A stretch of 63,022 nucleotides of DNA from Nemertoderma westbladi (Eukaryota; Xenacoelomorpha; Nemertodermatida; Nemertodermatidae). Position numbers and translations under genes: made by a program. How positions within the stretch are numbered: the stretch's first letter is position 1; every line of letters starts with the position of its first letter. Under the pieces are notes generated by a model. That model made no database searches, had not been told where the DNA came from, and was given only the letters and a program-made list of their open reading frames with translations. Positions 51,334-63,022 of this stretch are shown here, in pieces. Location of the stretch: the NCBI GenBank assembly GCA_032718475.1, contig JAUCBJ010000245.1:1-63022 (forward strand), given 5' to 3'.

Positions 51334-52729
51334 CTCTGGCCTTACTTGAACCTGCCGATGACACAGAGTCCTTGGGGTGTACTTCCTCCAGATGCGTGTC
51401 ATTGACTTCCCGCTCCCCATTTTGGCTAGATCCGACCGCGCACACTACATAGGGGCCCTACTACAATGTCATGTAAAATTAACCTCCTACTACTAAGAGT
51501 TCTTATACCTTCACCAACCTGCCAGCTAATTGTTCAGCCCTTTCTGATTCACCCCTCTTACTTAAGTGTTCGAAATATAAGTTTGTACTATATAGAGTAT
51601 GTAATAGATTGGAACTAACATTACCCTTTCTATTCGTTTCTTCTACATCTCTCTACTTACGGCGGTAGTTCCTTCCAAGTTTTTATATCTCGTCGAGGGA
51701 TCCTGTTGTGGTTGCGATTGTGTTCCCCATTGATGTCCTTATCCCTCGTCACTGAAGCCATCATCATCGAACTCGTTGTTGATCCCGGATTCTCTCCATA
51801 TTGCGTTCGACATTGGGTTTTGCCCGCCCGATATTCGCGTGATCTTCGCGGGTTGTCTCATCGTGGCCTATCGTCAGGTTCGCTGGACCCGACTTGCAAC
51901 GCCTCATCCTCCTGGCGGACCATCCCCTCCAGGATTGTTTCTTCCTGGGTCGTTCCTCCAGACGCTTCCATCCCTGCCACCTCCTCGAGCGGCAAGTGTT
52001 CGACGCTCTGGGTAACCGATGGAGTCGGTGTTGTAGCCTGCGTTGGTCTGCGGCTGCCCATCGTGGATCCCATTGGCGTTCTTCTTTGCATCACTTTAGT
52101 TTAACTGTCACGGTAGCTGGCTGGGTCTAAGAGTAAATGGGCGGCCGGTTACAGAGTGGGTGATAGAGTTTCTAGTGTATAATTCTGTTTTAAATGGTTC
52201 TGTAGGGACGGTTGTCTCTGACCTGGACATTGGGGAAAACTAGCGTCTTGTTTCTGCTTCCATGTATAATAAAATATATCATAGGTAATAAACAGTTACC
52301 AGTAATAGCACAAGTCATAAGTTAGTAAGTTACCATAATAAGATATCATTACACTAATGCGACTTCTCAGGGAGTGAGATGCACACATATTGAGGTATAA
52401 ATTATTATTACAGTCAATGTTACCTACAAAATAGATAGAGAGATAGTTTCTGCCCTGACCAATGGGGTGAAAAGGCTACTGTTCTATTATTGGCTGGTGC
52501 AAACTGATTAATCGCTTACTTGTCTTAATTAATCTTTCTCTCTCTATCTATTGGTGACGGCATAATGTCAGTATGCCATTACCTAAGTAGATTGGTTATA
52601 ATGCACTGCACCAATAAATATTATACATCAAACAATAGCTTAACATTTAATATGCTTAATATTATATATTAACATTATATATGAGGTGACATATTGGTTT
52701 TCTGGGTGTCGAAGTGCCTCAGGGATTGC
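51334..52729. other. Nothing recognised
   Basis: About 1.4 kb with short frames only. A minus-strand frame at 51858-52094 is Glu/Thr-rich and unsupported. Confidence 0.4.
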
Positions 52730-53160
52730 TCCCGTAACAAGAGCTGGGGCCAAAAATTTATTTTTTATTCCACGTAGAACACGTAGAACACGTAGAACTG
52801 CTCGTGGGTCAGAGGTCGTTGAAATATTATGGTCCAATAACGTGGAATTCTCTGCCTAAAGAACTTCGGGATATACGATGACGGAAGTTGTTTACTAACC
52901 AAATCAAAGCATATTTACTTATTTACTTTCGATTTAAACCTAAAATTATACAATTACGGGAAATGATTTACTGGCAGCCCGTTCTAACCATTTATATTTT
53001 TTGTTTCAATTTTTTTGGTTTACAAATATAAATTTGGAATTGTTTGATTTGCATAAATTATTGCATATACCATTTATTGTATATATATTATAGCTTTTAT
53101 TATCTTGAATATTTGCAAAACCGCTGTCACGGATTGTTTGTTTTTTTGTAAATAAAAATT
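52730..53160 (+). mobile_element. LINE 3' end fragment (CR1/L2-like)
   Basis: Near 52826 the + strand reads YYGPITWNSLPKELRDI, then after a stop KLFTNQIKAYLL, the typical C-terminus of many CR1/L2/jockey-type ORF2 proteins. An AT-rich 3' UTR with TTGTAAATAAAAATTT near 53145 follows. The upstream PRRTRRTRRTARG segment is in another frame. Confidence 0.5.
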
Positions 53161-53547
53161 TAATTAATGACCATTATTTTGTTTAATTGTTACAGTATTA
53201 GTAATTATACTAACTGGTAATTATAAGTTGTATGGGTACAGCACTTACCAGCACCTCGCCTGCCCCGCCATTTTTTGGACTGCCCACTGCATCAGAGTTA
53301 TACATAATTATGTGTATGAATAAAATATAAGATTTTATATGCTTTGGTGGTGGGTCAGGTTCATTAATTATTATTATTGATAATAAAAAATAATAAAGTA
53401 AAGTAAAGTATCCTCTGTCTGCAGCTAGGGGGCGAATTGTCAGAAATGCGTAGATGTAGCCATAATTGTAATGCGTAGATGTAGCTGTCCAACCATCAGA
53501 TTCATCTGAAATTTGGTAAGAGTGTCCTGAGCATTGCTTAAATAGAA
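53161..53547. other. Unique spacer before the satellite
   Basis: Contains (TTA)n-like and GTAAA tracts and no supported gene. Confidence 0.4.
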
Positions 53548-56500
53548 CAAGTAGGCAAGCTAACGAAGTAGTAAAGCAAGCAGAAACAAGTAGGCAAGCT
53601 AACGAAGTAGTAGAGCAAACAGAAACAGTAGGAAAACCAACGAAGTAGTAGAGCAAACAGAAACAGTAGGCAAACTAACGAAATAGTAGAGCAAACAGAA
53701 ACAAGTAGGCAAACTAACTAAGTAGTAGAGCAAATAGAAACAGTAGGCAAACTAACGAAATAGTAGAGCAAACAGAAACAGTAGGCAAACTAACGAAGTA
53801 GTAGAGCAAACAGAAACAGGCAAACTAACGAAGTAGTAGAGCAAACAGAAACAGGCAAACTAACGAAATAGTAGAGCAAATAGAAACAAGTAGACAAACT
53901 AACGAAGTAGTAGAGCAAACAGAAACAGGCAAACTAACGAAGTAGTAGAGCAAACAGAAACAGTAGGCAAACTAACGAAGTAGTAGAGCAAACAGAAACA
54001 GTAGACAAGCTAACGAAGTAGAAGAGTAAACAGAAACAGTAGGAAAACTAACGAAGTAGTAGAGCAAACAGAAACAGTAGACAAACTAACGAAGTAGTAG
54101 AGTAAACAGAAACAGTAGACAAGCTAACGAAGTAGAAGAGCAAACAGAAACAGTAGGAAAACTAACGAAGTAGTAGAGCAAACAGAAACAGGCAAACTAA
54201 CGAAATAGTAGAGCAAATAGAAACAAGTAGACAAACTAACGAAGTAGTAGAGCAAACAGAAACAGGCAAACTAACGAAGTAGTAGAGCAAACAGAAACAG
54301 TAGGCAAACTAACGAAGTAGTAGAGCAAACAGAAACAGTAGGCAAACTAACGAAGTAGAAGAGCAAACAGAAACAGTAGGCAAACTAACGAAGTAGTAGA
54401 GTAAACAGAAACAGGCAAACTAACGAAGTAGTAGAGCAAACAGAAACAGGCAAACTAACGAAGTAGTAGAGCAAACAGAAACAGTAGGCAAACTAACGAA
54501 GTAGTAGAGCAAACAGAAACAGTAGGCAAACTATCGAAGTAGTAGAGCAAACAGAAACAGTAGGCAAACTAACGAAGTAGTAGAGCAAACAGAAACAGGC
54601 AAACTAACGAAGTAGTAGAGCAAACAGAAACAGTAGGCAAACTAACGAAGTAGTAGAGCAAACAGAAACAGTAGGAAAACTAACGAAATAGTAGAGCAAA
54701 CAGAAACAAGTAGGCAAACTAACGAAATGGTAGAGCAAACAGAAACAGTAGGCAAACTAACGAAGTAGTAGAGCAAACAGAAACAAGTAGGAAAACTAAC
54801 GAAGTAGTAGAGCAAACAGAAACAGTAGACAAGCTAACGAAGTAGTAGAGCAAACAGAAACAAGTAGGAAAACTAACGAAGTAGTAGAGCAAACAGAAAC
54901 AGTAGGCAAACTAACGAAGTAGTAGAGCAAACAGAAACAGTAGCAAACTAACGAAGTAGAAGAACAAACAGAAACAGTAGGCAAACTAACGAAATAGTAG
55001 AGCAAACAGAAACAGTAGGCAAACTAACGAAGTAGTAGAGCAAACAGAAACAATTAGGCAAACTAACGAAGTAGTAGAGCAAACAGAAACAGTAGCAAAC
55101 TAACGAAGTAGAAGAGCAAACAGAAACAGTAGGCAAACTAACGAAGTAGTAGAGCAAACAGAAACAGGCAAACTAACGAAGTAGTAGAGCAAACAGAAAC
55201 AAGTAGGCAAACTAACGAAGTAGTAGAGCAAACAGAAACAGTAGCAAACTAACGAAGTAGAAGAGCAAACAGAAACAGTAGGCAAACTAACGAAGTAGTA
55301 GAGCAAACAGAAACAGGCAAACTAACGAAGTAGTAGAGCAAACAGAAACAAGTAGGAAAACTAACGAAGTGGTAGAGCAAACAGAAACAGTAGCAAACTA
55401 ACGAAGTAGAAGAGCAAACAGAAACAGTAGGCAAACTAACGAAGTAGTAGAGCAAACAGAATCAGTAGGCAAACTAACGAAATAGTAGAGCAAACAGAAA
55501 CTAACGAAATAGTAGAGCAAACAGAAACAGTAGGCAAACTAACGAAGTAGTAGAGCAAACAGAAACAGTAGGCAAACTAACGAAGTAGTAGAGCAAACAG
55601 AAACAGTAGGCAAACTAACGAAGTAGTAGAGCAAACAGAAACAGGCAAACTAACGAAGTAGTAGAGCAAACAGAAACAGTAGGCAAACTAACGAAGTAGT
55701 AGAGTAAACAGAAACAAGTAGGCAAACTAACGAAGTAGTAGAGCAAACAGAAACAAGTAGGCAAACTAACGAAGTAGTAGAGCAAACAGAAACAAGTAGG
55801 CAAACTAACGAAGTAGTAGAGCAAACAGAAACAGTAGGCAAACTAACGAAGTAGTAGAGCAAACAGAAACAGTAGGAAAACTAACGAAGTAGTAGAGCAA
55901 ACAGAAACAGTAGGCAAACTAACGAAGTAGTAGAGCAAACAGAAACAAGTAGGCAAACTAACGAAGTAGTAGAGCAAACAGAAACAGTAGGCAAACTAAC
56001 GAAGTAGTAGAGCAAACAGAAACAAGTAGGCAAACTAACGAAGTAGTAGAGCAAACAGAAACAAGTAGGCAAACTAACAAGTAGTAGAGCAAACAGAAAC
56101 AGTAGCAAACTAACGAAGTAGAAGAGCAAACAGAAACAGTAGGCAAACTAACGAAGTAGTAGAGCAAACAGAAACAGGCAAACTAACGAAGTAGTAGAGC
56201 AAACAGAAACAGTAGGCAAAATAACGAAATAGTAGAGCAAACAGAAACTAACGAAATAGTAGAGCAAACAGAAACAGTAGGCAAACTAACGAAGTAGTAG
56301 AGCAAACAGAAACAGTAGTCAAACTAACGAAGTAGTAGAGCAAACAGAAACAAGTAGGCAAACTAACGAAGTAGTAGAGCAAACAGAAACAGTAGGCAAA
56401 CTAACGAAGTAGTAGAGCAAACAGAAACAGTAGGCAAACTAACGAAGTAGTAGAGCAAACAGAAACAGGCAAACTAACGAAGTAGTAGAGCAAACAGAAA

Positions 56501-59500
56501 CAGGCAAACTAACGAAATAGTAGAGCAAATAGAAACAAGTAGACAAACTAACGAAGTAGTAGAGCAAACAGAAACAGGCAAACTAACGAAGTAGTAGAGC
56601 AAACAGAAACAGTAGGCAAACTAACGAAGTAGTAGAGCAAACAGAAACAGTAGACAAGCTAACGAAGTAGAAGAGTAAACAGAAACAGTAGGAAAACTAA
56701 CGAAGTAGTAGAGCAAACAGAAACAGTAGACAAACTAACGAAGTAGTAGAGTAAACAGAAACAGGCAAACTAACGAAGTAGTAGAGCAAACAGAAACAAG
56801 TAGGCAAACTAACGAAGTAGTAGAGCAAACAGAAACAGTAGCAAACTAACGAAGTAGAAGAGCAAACAGAAACAGTAGGCAAACTAACGAAGTAGTAGAG
56901 CAAACAGAAACAGGCAAACTAACGAAGTAGTAGAGCAAACAGAAACAAGTAGGAAAACTAACGAAGTGGTAGAGCAAACAGAAACAGTAGCAAACTAACG
57001 AAGTAGAAGAGCAAACAGAAACAGTAGGCAAACTAACGAAGTAGTAGAGCCAACAGAATCAGTAGGCAAACTAACGAAATAGTAGAGCAAACAGAAACTA
57101 ACGAAATAGTAGAGCAAACAGAAACAGTAGGCAAACTAACGAAGTAGTAGAGCAAACAGAAACAGTAGGCAAACTAACGAAGTAGTAGAGCAAACAGAAA
57201 CAGTAGGCAAACTAACGAAGTAGTAGAGCAAACAGAAACAGGCAAACTAACGAAGTAGTAGAGCAAACAGAAACAGTAGGCAAACTAACGAAGTAGTAGA
57301 GTAAACAGAAACAAGTAGGCAAACTAACGAAGTAGTAGAGCAAACAGAAACAAGTAGGCAAACTAACGAAGTAGTAGAGCAAACAGAAACAAGTAGGCAA
57401 ACTAACGAAGTAGTAGAGCAAACAGAAACAGTAGGCAAACTAACGAAGTAGTAGAGCAAACAGAAACAGTAGGAAAACTAACGAAGTAGTAGAGCAAACA
57501 GAAACAGTAGGCAAACTAACGAAGTAGTAGAGCAAACAGAAACAAGTAGGCAAACTAACGAAGTAGTAGAGCAAACAGAAACAGTAGGCAAACTAACGAA
57601 GTAGTAGAGCAAACAGAAACAAGTAGGCAAACTAACGAAGTAGTAGAGCAAACAGAAACAAGTAGGCAAACTAACAAGTAGTAGAGCAAACAGAAACAGT
57701 AGCAAACTAACGAAGTAGAAGAGCAAACAGAAACAGTAGGCAAACTAACGAAGTAGTAGAGCAAACAGAAACAGGCAAACTAACGAAGTAGTAGAGCAAA
57801 CAGAAACAGTAGGCAAAATAACGAAATAGTAGAGCAAACAGAAACTAACGAAATAGTAGAGCAAACAGAAACAGTAGGCAAACTAACGAAGTAGTAGAGC
57901 AAACAGAAACAGTAGGCAAACTAACGAAGTAGTAGAGCAAACAGAAACAAGTAGGCAAACTAACGAAGTAGTAGAGCAAACAGAAACAGTAGGCAAACTA
58001 ACGAAGTAGTAGAGCAAACAGAAACAGTAGGCAAACTAACGAAGTAGTAGAGCAAACAGAAACAAGTAGGCAAACTAACGAAGTAGTAGAGCAAACAGAA
58101 ACAGTAGGCAAACTAACGAAGTAGTAGAGCAAACAGAAACAGTAGGCAAACTAACGAAGTAGTAGAGCAAACAGAAACAGTAGGCAAACTAACGAAGTAG
58201 TAGAGCAAACAGAAACAAGTAGGCAAACTAACGAAGTAGTAGAGCAAACAGAAACAGTAGGCAAACTAACGAAGTAGAAGAGCAAACAGAAACAGTAGGC
58301 AAACTAACGAAGTAGTAGAGCAAACAGAAACAAGTAGGAAAACTAACGAAGTAGTAGAGCAAACAGAAACAAGTAGGCAAACTAACGAAGTAGTAGAGCA
58401 AACAGAAACAAGTAGGCAAACTAACGAAGTAGTAGAGCAAACAGAAACAGTAGGCAAAATAACGAAATAGTAGAGCAAACAGAAACTAACGAAATAGTAG
58501 AGCAAACAGAAACAGTAGGCAAACTAACGAAGTAGTAGAGCAAACAGAAACAGTAGGCAAACTAACGAAGTAGTAGAGCAAACAGAAACAAGTAGGCAAA
58601 CTAACGAAGTAGTAGAGCAAACAGAAACAGTAGGCAAACTAACGAAGTAGTAGAGCAAACAGAAACAAGTAGGCAAACTAACGAAGTAGTAGAGCAAACA
58701 GAAACAGTAGACAAGCTAACGAAGTAGTAGAGCAAACAGAAACAAGTAGGAAAACTAACGAAGTAGTAGAGCAAACAGAAACAGTAGGCAAACTAACGAA
58801 GTAGTAGAGCAAACAGAAACAAGTAGGAAAACTAACGAAGTAGTAGAGCAAACAGAAACAGTAGGCAAACTAACGAAGTAGTAGAGCAAACAGAAACAGT
58901 AGGAAAACTAACGAAGTAGTAGAGCAAACAGAAACAAGTAGGCAAACTAACGAAGTAGTAGAGCAAACAGAAACAAGTAGGCAAACTAACGAAGTAGTAG
59001 AGCAAACAGAAACAAGTAGGCAAACTAACGAAGTAGTAGAGCAAACAGAAACAAGTAGGCAAACTAACGAAGTAGTAGAGCAAACAGAAACAGTAGGCAA
59101 AATAACGAAATAGTAGAGCAAGCAGAAACTAACGAAATAGTAGAGCAAACAGAAACAGTAGGCAAACTAACGAAGTAGTAGAGCAAACAGAAACAGTAGG
59201 CAAACTAACGAAGTAGTAGAGCAAACAGAAACAAGTAGGCAAACTAACGAAGTAGTAGAGCAAACAGAAACAGTAGGCAAACTAACGAAGTAGTAGAGCA
59301 AACAGAAACAGTAGGCAAACTAACGAAGTAGTAGAGCAAACAGAAACAAGTAGGCAAACTAACGAAGTAGTAGAGCAAACAGAAACAGTAGGCAAACTAA
59401 CGAAGTAGTAGAGCAAACAGAAACAGTAGGCAAACTAACGAAGTAGTAGAGCAAACAGAAACAAGTAGGCAAACTAACGAAGTAGTAGAGCAAACAGAAA

Positions 59501-62500
59501 CAGTAGGCAAACTAACGAAGTAGTAGAGCAAACAGAAACTAACGAATAGTAGAGCAAACAGAAACTAACGAAGTAGTAGAGCAAACAGAAACAGTAGGCA
59601 AACTAACGAAGTAGTAGAGCAAACAGAAACTAACGAAATAGTAGAGCAAACAGAAACAGTAGGCAAACTAACGAAGTAGTAGAGCAAACAGAAACAGTAG
59701 GCAAACTAACGAAGTAGTAGAGCAAACAGAAACAAGTAGGCAAACTAACGAAGTAGTAGAGCAAACAGAAACAGTAGGCAAACTAACGAAGTAGTAGAGC
59801 AAACAGAAACAGTAGGCAAACTAACGAAGTAGTAGAGCAAACAGAAACAAGTAGGCAAACTAACGAAGTAGTAGAGCAAACAGAAACAGTAGGCAAACTA
59901 ACGAAGTAGTAGAGCAAACAGAAACAGTAGGCAAACTAACGAAGTAGTAGAGCAAACAGAAACAAGTAGGCAAACTAACGAAGTAGTAGAGCAAACAGAA
60001 ACAGTAGGCAAACTAACGAAGTAGTAGAGCAAACAGAAACAGTAGGCAAACTAACGAAGTAGTAGAGCAAACAGAAACAAGTAGGCAAACTAACGAAGTA
60101 GTAGAGCAAACAGAAACAGTAGGCAAACTAACGAAGTAGTAGAGCAAACAGAAACAGTAGGCAAACTAACGAAGTAGTAGAGCAAACAGAAACAAGTAGG
60201 CAAACTAACGAAGTAGTAGAGCAAACAGAAACAAGTAGGCAAACTAACGAAGTAGTAGAGCAAACAGAAACAGTAGGCAAACTAACGAAGTAGTAGAGCA
60301 AACAGAAACAGTAGGCAAACTAACGAAGTAGTAGAGCAAACAGAAACAGTAGGCAAACTAACGAAGTAGTAGAGCAAACAGAAACAAGTAGGCAAACTAA
60401 CGAAGTAGTAGAGCAAACAGAAACAGTAGGCAAACTAACGAAGTAGTAGAGCAAACAGAAACAGTAGGAAAACTAACGAAGTAGTAGAGCAAACAGAAAC
60501 AGTAGGCAAACTAACGAAGTAGTAGAGCAAACAGAAACAGGCAAACTAACGAAGTAGTAGAGCAAACAGAAACAGTAGGCAAACTAACGAAGTAGTAGAG
60601 CAAACAGAAACAGTAGGCAAACTAACGAAGTAGTAGAGCAAACAGAAACAGTAGGCAAACTAACGAAGTAGTAGAGCAAACAGAAACAGTAGGCAAACTA
60701 ACGAAGTAGTAGAGCAAACAGAAACAGTAGGCAAACTAACGAAGTAGTAGAGCAAACAGAAACAAGTAGGCAAACTAACGAAGTAGTAGAGCAAACAGAA
60801 ACAAGTAGGCAAACTAACGAAGTAGTAGAGCAAACAGAAACAAGTAGGCAAACTAACGAAGTAGTAGAGCAAACAGAAACAGTAGGCAAACTAACGAAGT
60901 AGTAGAGCAAACAGAAACAGTAGGCAAACTAACGAAGTAGTAGAGCAAACAGAAACAGTAGGCAAACTAACGAAGTAGTAGAGCAAACAGAAACAAGTAG
61001 GCAAACTAACGAAGTAGTAGAGCAAACAGAAACAGTAGGCAAACTAACGAAGTAGTAGAGCAAACAGAAACAGTAGGCAAACTAACGAAGTAGTAGAGCA
61101 AACAGAAACAAGTAGGCAAACTAACGAAGTAGTAGAGCAAACAGAAACAGTAGGAAAACTAACGAAGTAGTAGAGCAAACAGAAACAGTAGGCAAACTAA
61201 CGAAGTAGTAGAGCAAACAGAAACAGTAGGCAAACTAACGAAGTAGTAGAGCAAACAGAAACAGTAGGCAAACTAACGAAGTAGTAGAGCAAACAGAAAC
61301 AGTAGGCAAACTAACGAAGTAGTAGAGCAAACAGAAACAGTAGGCAAACTAACGAAGTAGTAGAGCAAACAGAAACAGTAGGCAAACTAACGAAGTAGTA
61401 GAGCAAACAGAAACAGTAGGCAAACTAACGAAGTAGTAGAGCAAACAGAAACAGTAGGCAAACTAACGAAGTAGTAGAGCAAACAGAAACAGTAGGCAAA
61501 CTAACGAAGTAGTAGAGCAAACAGAAACAGTAGGCAAACTAACGAAGTAGTAGAGCAAACAGAAACAGTAGGCAAACTAACGAAGTAGTAGAGCAAACAG
61601 AAACAGTAGGCAAACTAACGAAGTAGTAGAGCAAACAGAAACAGTAGGCAAACTAACGAAGTAGTAGAGCAAACAGAAACAGTAGGCAAACTAACGAAGT
61701 AGTAGAGCAAACAGAAACAGTAGGCAAACTAACGAAGTAGTAGAGCAAACAGAAACAGTAGGCAAACTAACGAAGTAGTAGAGCAAACAGAAACAGTAGG
61801 CAAACTAACGAAGTAGTAGAGCAAACAGAAACAGTAGGCAAACTAACGAAGTAGTAGAGCAAACAGAAACAGTAGGCAAACTAACGAAGTAGTAGAGCAA
61901 ACAGAAACAGTAGGCAAACTAACGAAGTAGTAGAGCAAACAGAAACAGTAGGCAAACTAACGAAGTAGTAGAGCAAACAGAAACAGTAGGCAAACTAACG
62001 AAGTAGTAGAGCAAACAGAAACAGTAGGCAAACTAACGAAGTAGTAGAGCAAACAGAAACAGTAGGCAAACTAACGAAGTAGTAGAGCAAACAGAAACAG
62101 TAGGCAAACTAACGAAGTAGTAGAGCAAACAGAAACAGTAGGCAAACTAACGAAGTAGTAGAGCAAACAGAAACAGTAGGCAAACTAACGAAGTAGTAGA
62201 GCAAACAGAAACAGTAGGCAAACTAACGAAGTAGTAGAGCAAACAGAAACAAGTAGGCAAACTAACGAAGTAGTAGAGCAAACAGAAACAGTAGGCAAAC
62301 TAACGAAGTAGTAGAGCAAACAGAAACAGTAGGCAAACTAACGAAGTAGTAGAGCAAACAGAAACAGTAGGCAAACTAACGAAGTAGTAGAGCAAACAGA
62401 AACAGTAGGCAAACTAACGAAGTAGTAGAGCAAACAGAAACAGTAGGAAAACTAACGAAGTAGTAGAGCAAACAGAAACAGTAGGCAAACTAACGAAGTA

Positions 62501-62644
62501 GTAGAGCAAACAGAAACAAGTAGGCAAACTAACGAAGTAGTAGAGCAAACAGAAACAGTAGGCAAACTAACGAAGTAGTAGAGCAAACAGAAACAGTAGG
62601 CAAACTAACGAAGTAGTAGAGCAAACAGAAACTAACGAAGTAGT
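53548..62644 (+). repeat. 38-bp satellite array, about 240 units
   Basis: Tandem copies of a 38-bp unit containing GTAGGCAAACTAACGAAGTA followed by GTAGAGCAAACAGAAACA. Length variants of 39 bp (an added A in ACAAGTAG), 34 bp (ACAGGCAAAC) and about 27 bp (GAAACTAACG) are mixed in. The left edge is the most diverged and 61150-62220 is nearly uniform. Higher-order structure is visible: a 1597-bp shifted duplication (from about 55100 and again from about 56697) and a 115-bp trimer (38+38+39) around 59230-60200. Long minus-strand open frames (Leu/Tyr/Ser/Cys-rich) are repeat artefacts. Confidence 0.97.
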
Positions 62645-62806
62645 GTACAAATAAAGGAATTGCGTAATTTTTATATTGAAATTAATATATCATATCTCTC
62701 CAAACCAACGTACGCGTTTCGACCTTACTGGGTTTTATCAGCGTGGTGTCGGATTTACTTTGAAGTGTTTAAGACAAAGTTTAATTATATTCCCTTAATG
62801 TTATAG
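62645..62806. other. Unique sequence between satellite and exon
   Basis: AT-rich, ending in a TTATAG acceptor-like site. Probably intron. Confidence 0.45.
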
Positions 62807-62986
62807 CTCATATTCTCGCTGCAGACGTTAAGGCGAAAGTTAATGGAAAATATTCCACATACAACTTCATATATAAATATGGATCGCATGAAGGTGGATT
62901 TGGTCCAGAGATAGTTGATACGTTTTATAAACATGAAGGCAACGCATTATTGGGGTTAATCCCAACACTAAGAAACTTCGCCCAAG
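62807..62986 (+). CDS. Candidate host-gene internal exon, product unknown
   Basis: A 180-bp open stretch bounded by an acceptor (TTATAG) and a consensus donor (CAAG then GTGAGT). Reading it with two leading bases and one trailing base gives an open 59-codon segment (HILAADVKAKVNGKYSTYNF at its start, LLGLIPTLRNFAQ near its end) and makes the exon symmetric (phase 1-1). Codon use and composition differ from the satellite beside it. An alternative acceptor is CTGCAG at about 62824. I do not recognise the protein. The satellite would then lie in an intron or upstream of this gene. Confidence 0.5.
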
Positions 62987-63022
62987 GTGAGTTAATCATT
63001 GTAAAATAATTCAATGTTTTTG

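Noticed and set aside
53210-60910. Many Leu/Tyr/Ser/Cys-rich minus-strand open frames of 60-90 codons in the satellite
   Set aside because: They are generated by the 38/39-bp unit, which lacks stops in two of three frames; lengths follow repeat-length variants, not genes.
53548-62644. CRISPR-like appearance of regularly spaced repeats
   Set aside because: Units are contiguous without variable spacers, the host is eukaryotic, and no cas genes are present.

Overview
This is animal (invertebrate-type) nuclear DNA made almost entirely of mobile elements nested inside one another. The evidence is a Polinton/Maverick DNA transposon, BEL/Pao and Ty3/gypsy LTR retrotransposons, a P-element-like transposase, LINE reverse transcriptases, a large satellite array and, at the right edge, one spliced-looking exon. 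I cannot name the species. The AT-rich background contrasts sharply with one GC-rich gypsy insertion.

Bases 1-40428 are one Polinton (adintovirus-like element) bounded by terminal inverted repeats that begin AG and end CT. Its left arm is transcribed rightward: a PC4/Whirly-like putative ssDNA-binding protein, a protein-primed family B DNA polymerase (pPolB), a small protein that looks like a two-repeat TATA-binding-protein fold, and an unknown 135-aa ORF. Its right arm is transcribed leftward: RING protein, second PC4-like protein, packaging ATPase, a hydrophobic capsid-type small protein, a basic 55-aa ORF, DDE integrase, two penton-like minor capsid paralogues, a GG-site precursor protein, a basic peptide, double-jelly-roll major capsid protein, adenain-like protease and an exonuclease-like protein. 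Together these are replication, integration, capsid, maturation and packaging functions plus two possible transcription/ssDNA proteins.

Three later insertions interrupt it. A 17.2-kb BEL/Pao element (4140-21347, TSD GAAGT) splits pPolB. A 485-bp TTAA-flanked, piggyBac-type MITE (32696-33180) splits the hydrophobic gene. A 4.4-kb Ty3/gypsy element (34342-38763, TSD CACT, identical LTRs, intact gag and pol) splits the RING gene. Subtracting insertions and duplicated target bases leaves about 18.3 kb, a normal Polinton length. The Polinton also carries point lesions in the MCP, one penton paralogue and the integrase C-terminus, so this copy is dead.

The BEL/Pao copy is odd. Its 1.87-kb LTRs are about 99% identical and contain tRNA-like Pol III boxes, but its pol is internally deleted and frameshifted. 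A near-palindromic 20-bp motif recurs at least ten times across its coding and non-coding parts.

Right of the Polinton (40429-63022) lie a P-element transposase remnant, two RT-bearing LINEs with (TAG)n tails (one inserted into a roughly 55-bp tandem repeat), a 10-bp minisatellite, a decayed leftward BEL/Pao gag-protease remnant, a LINE 3' end, a 9.1-kb satellite of 38-bp units (53548-62644) with higher-order structure, and a candidate host exon (62807-62986).
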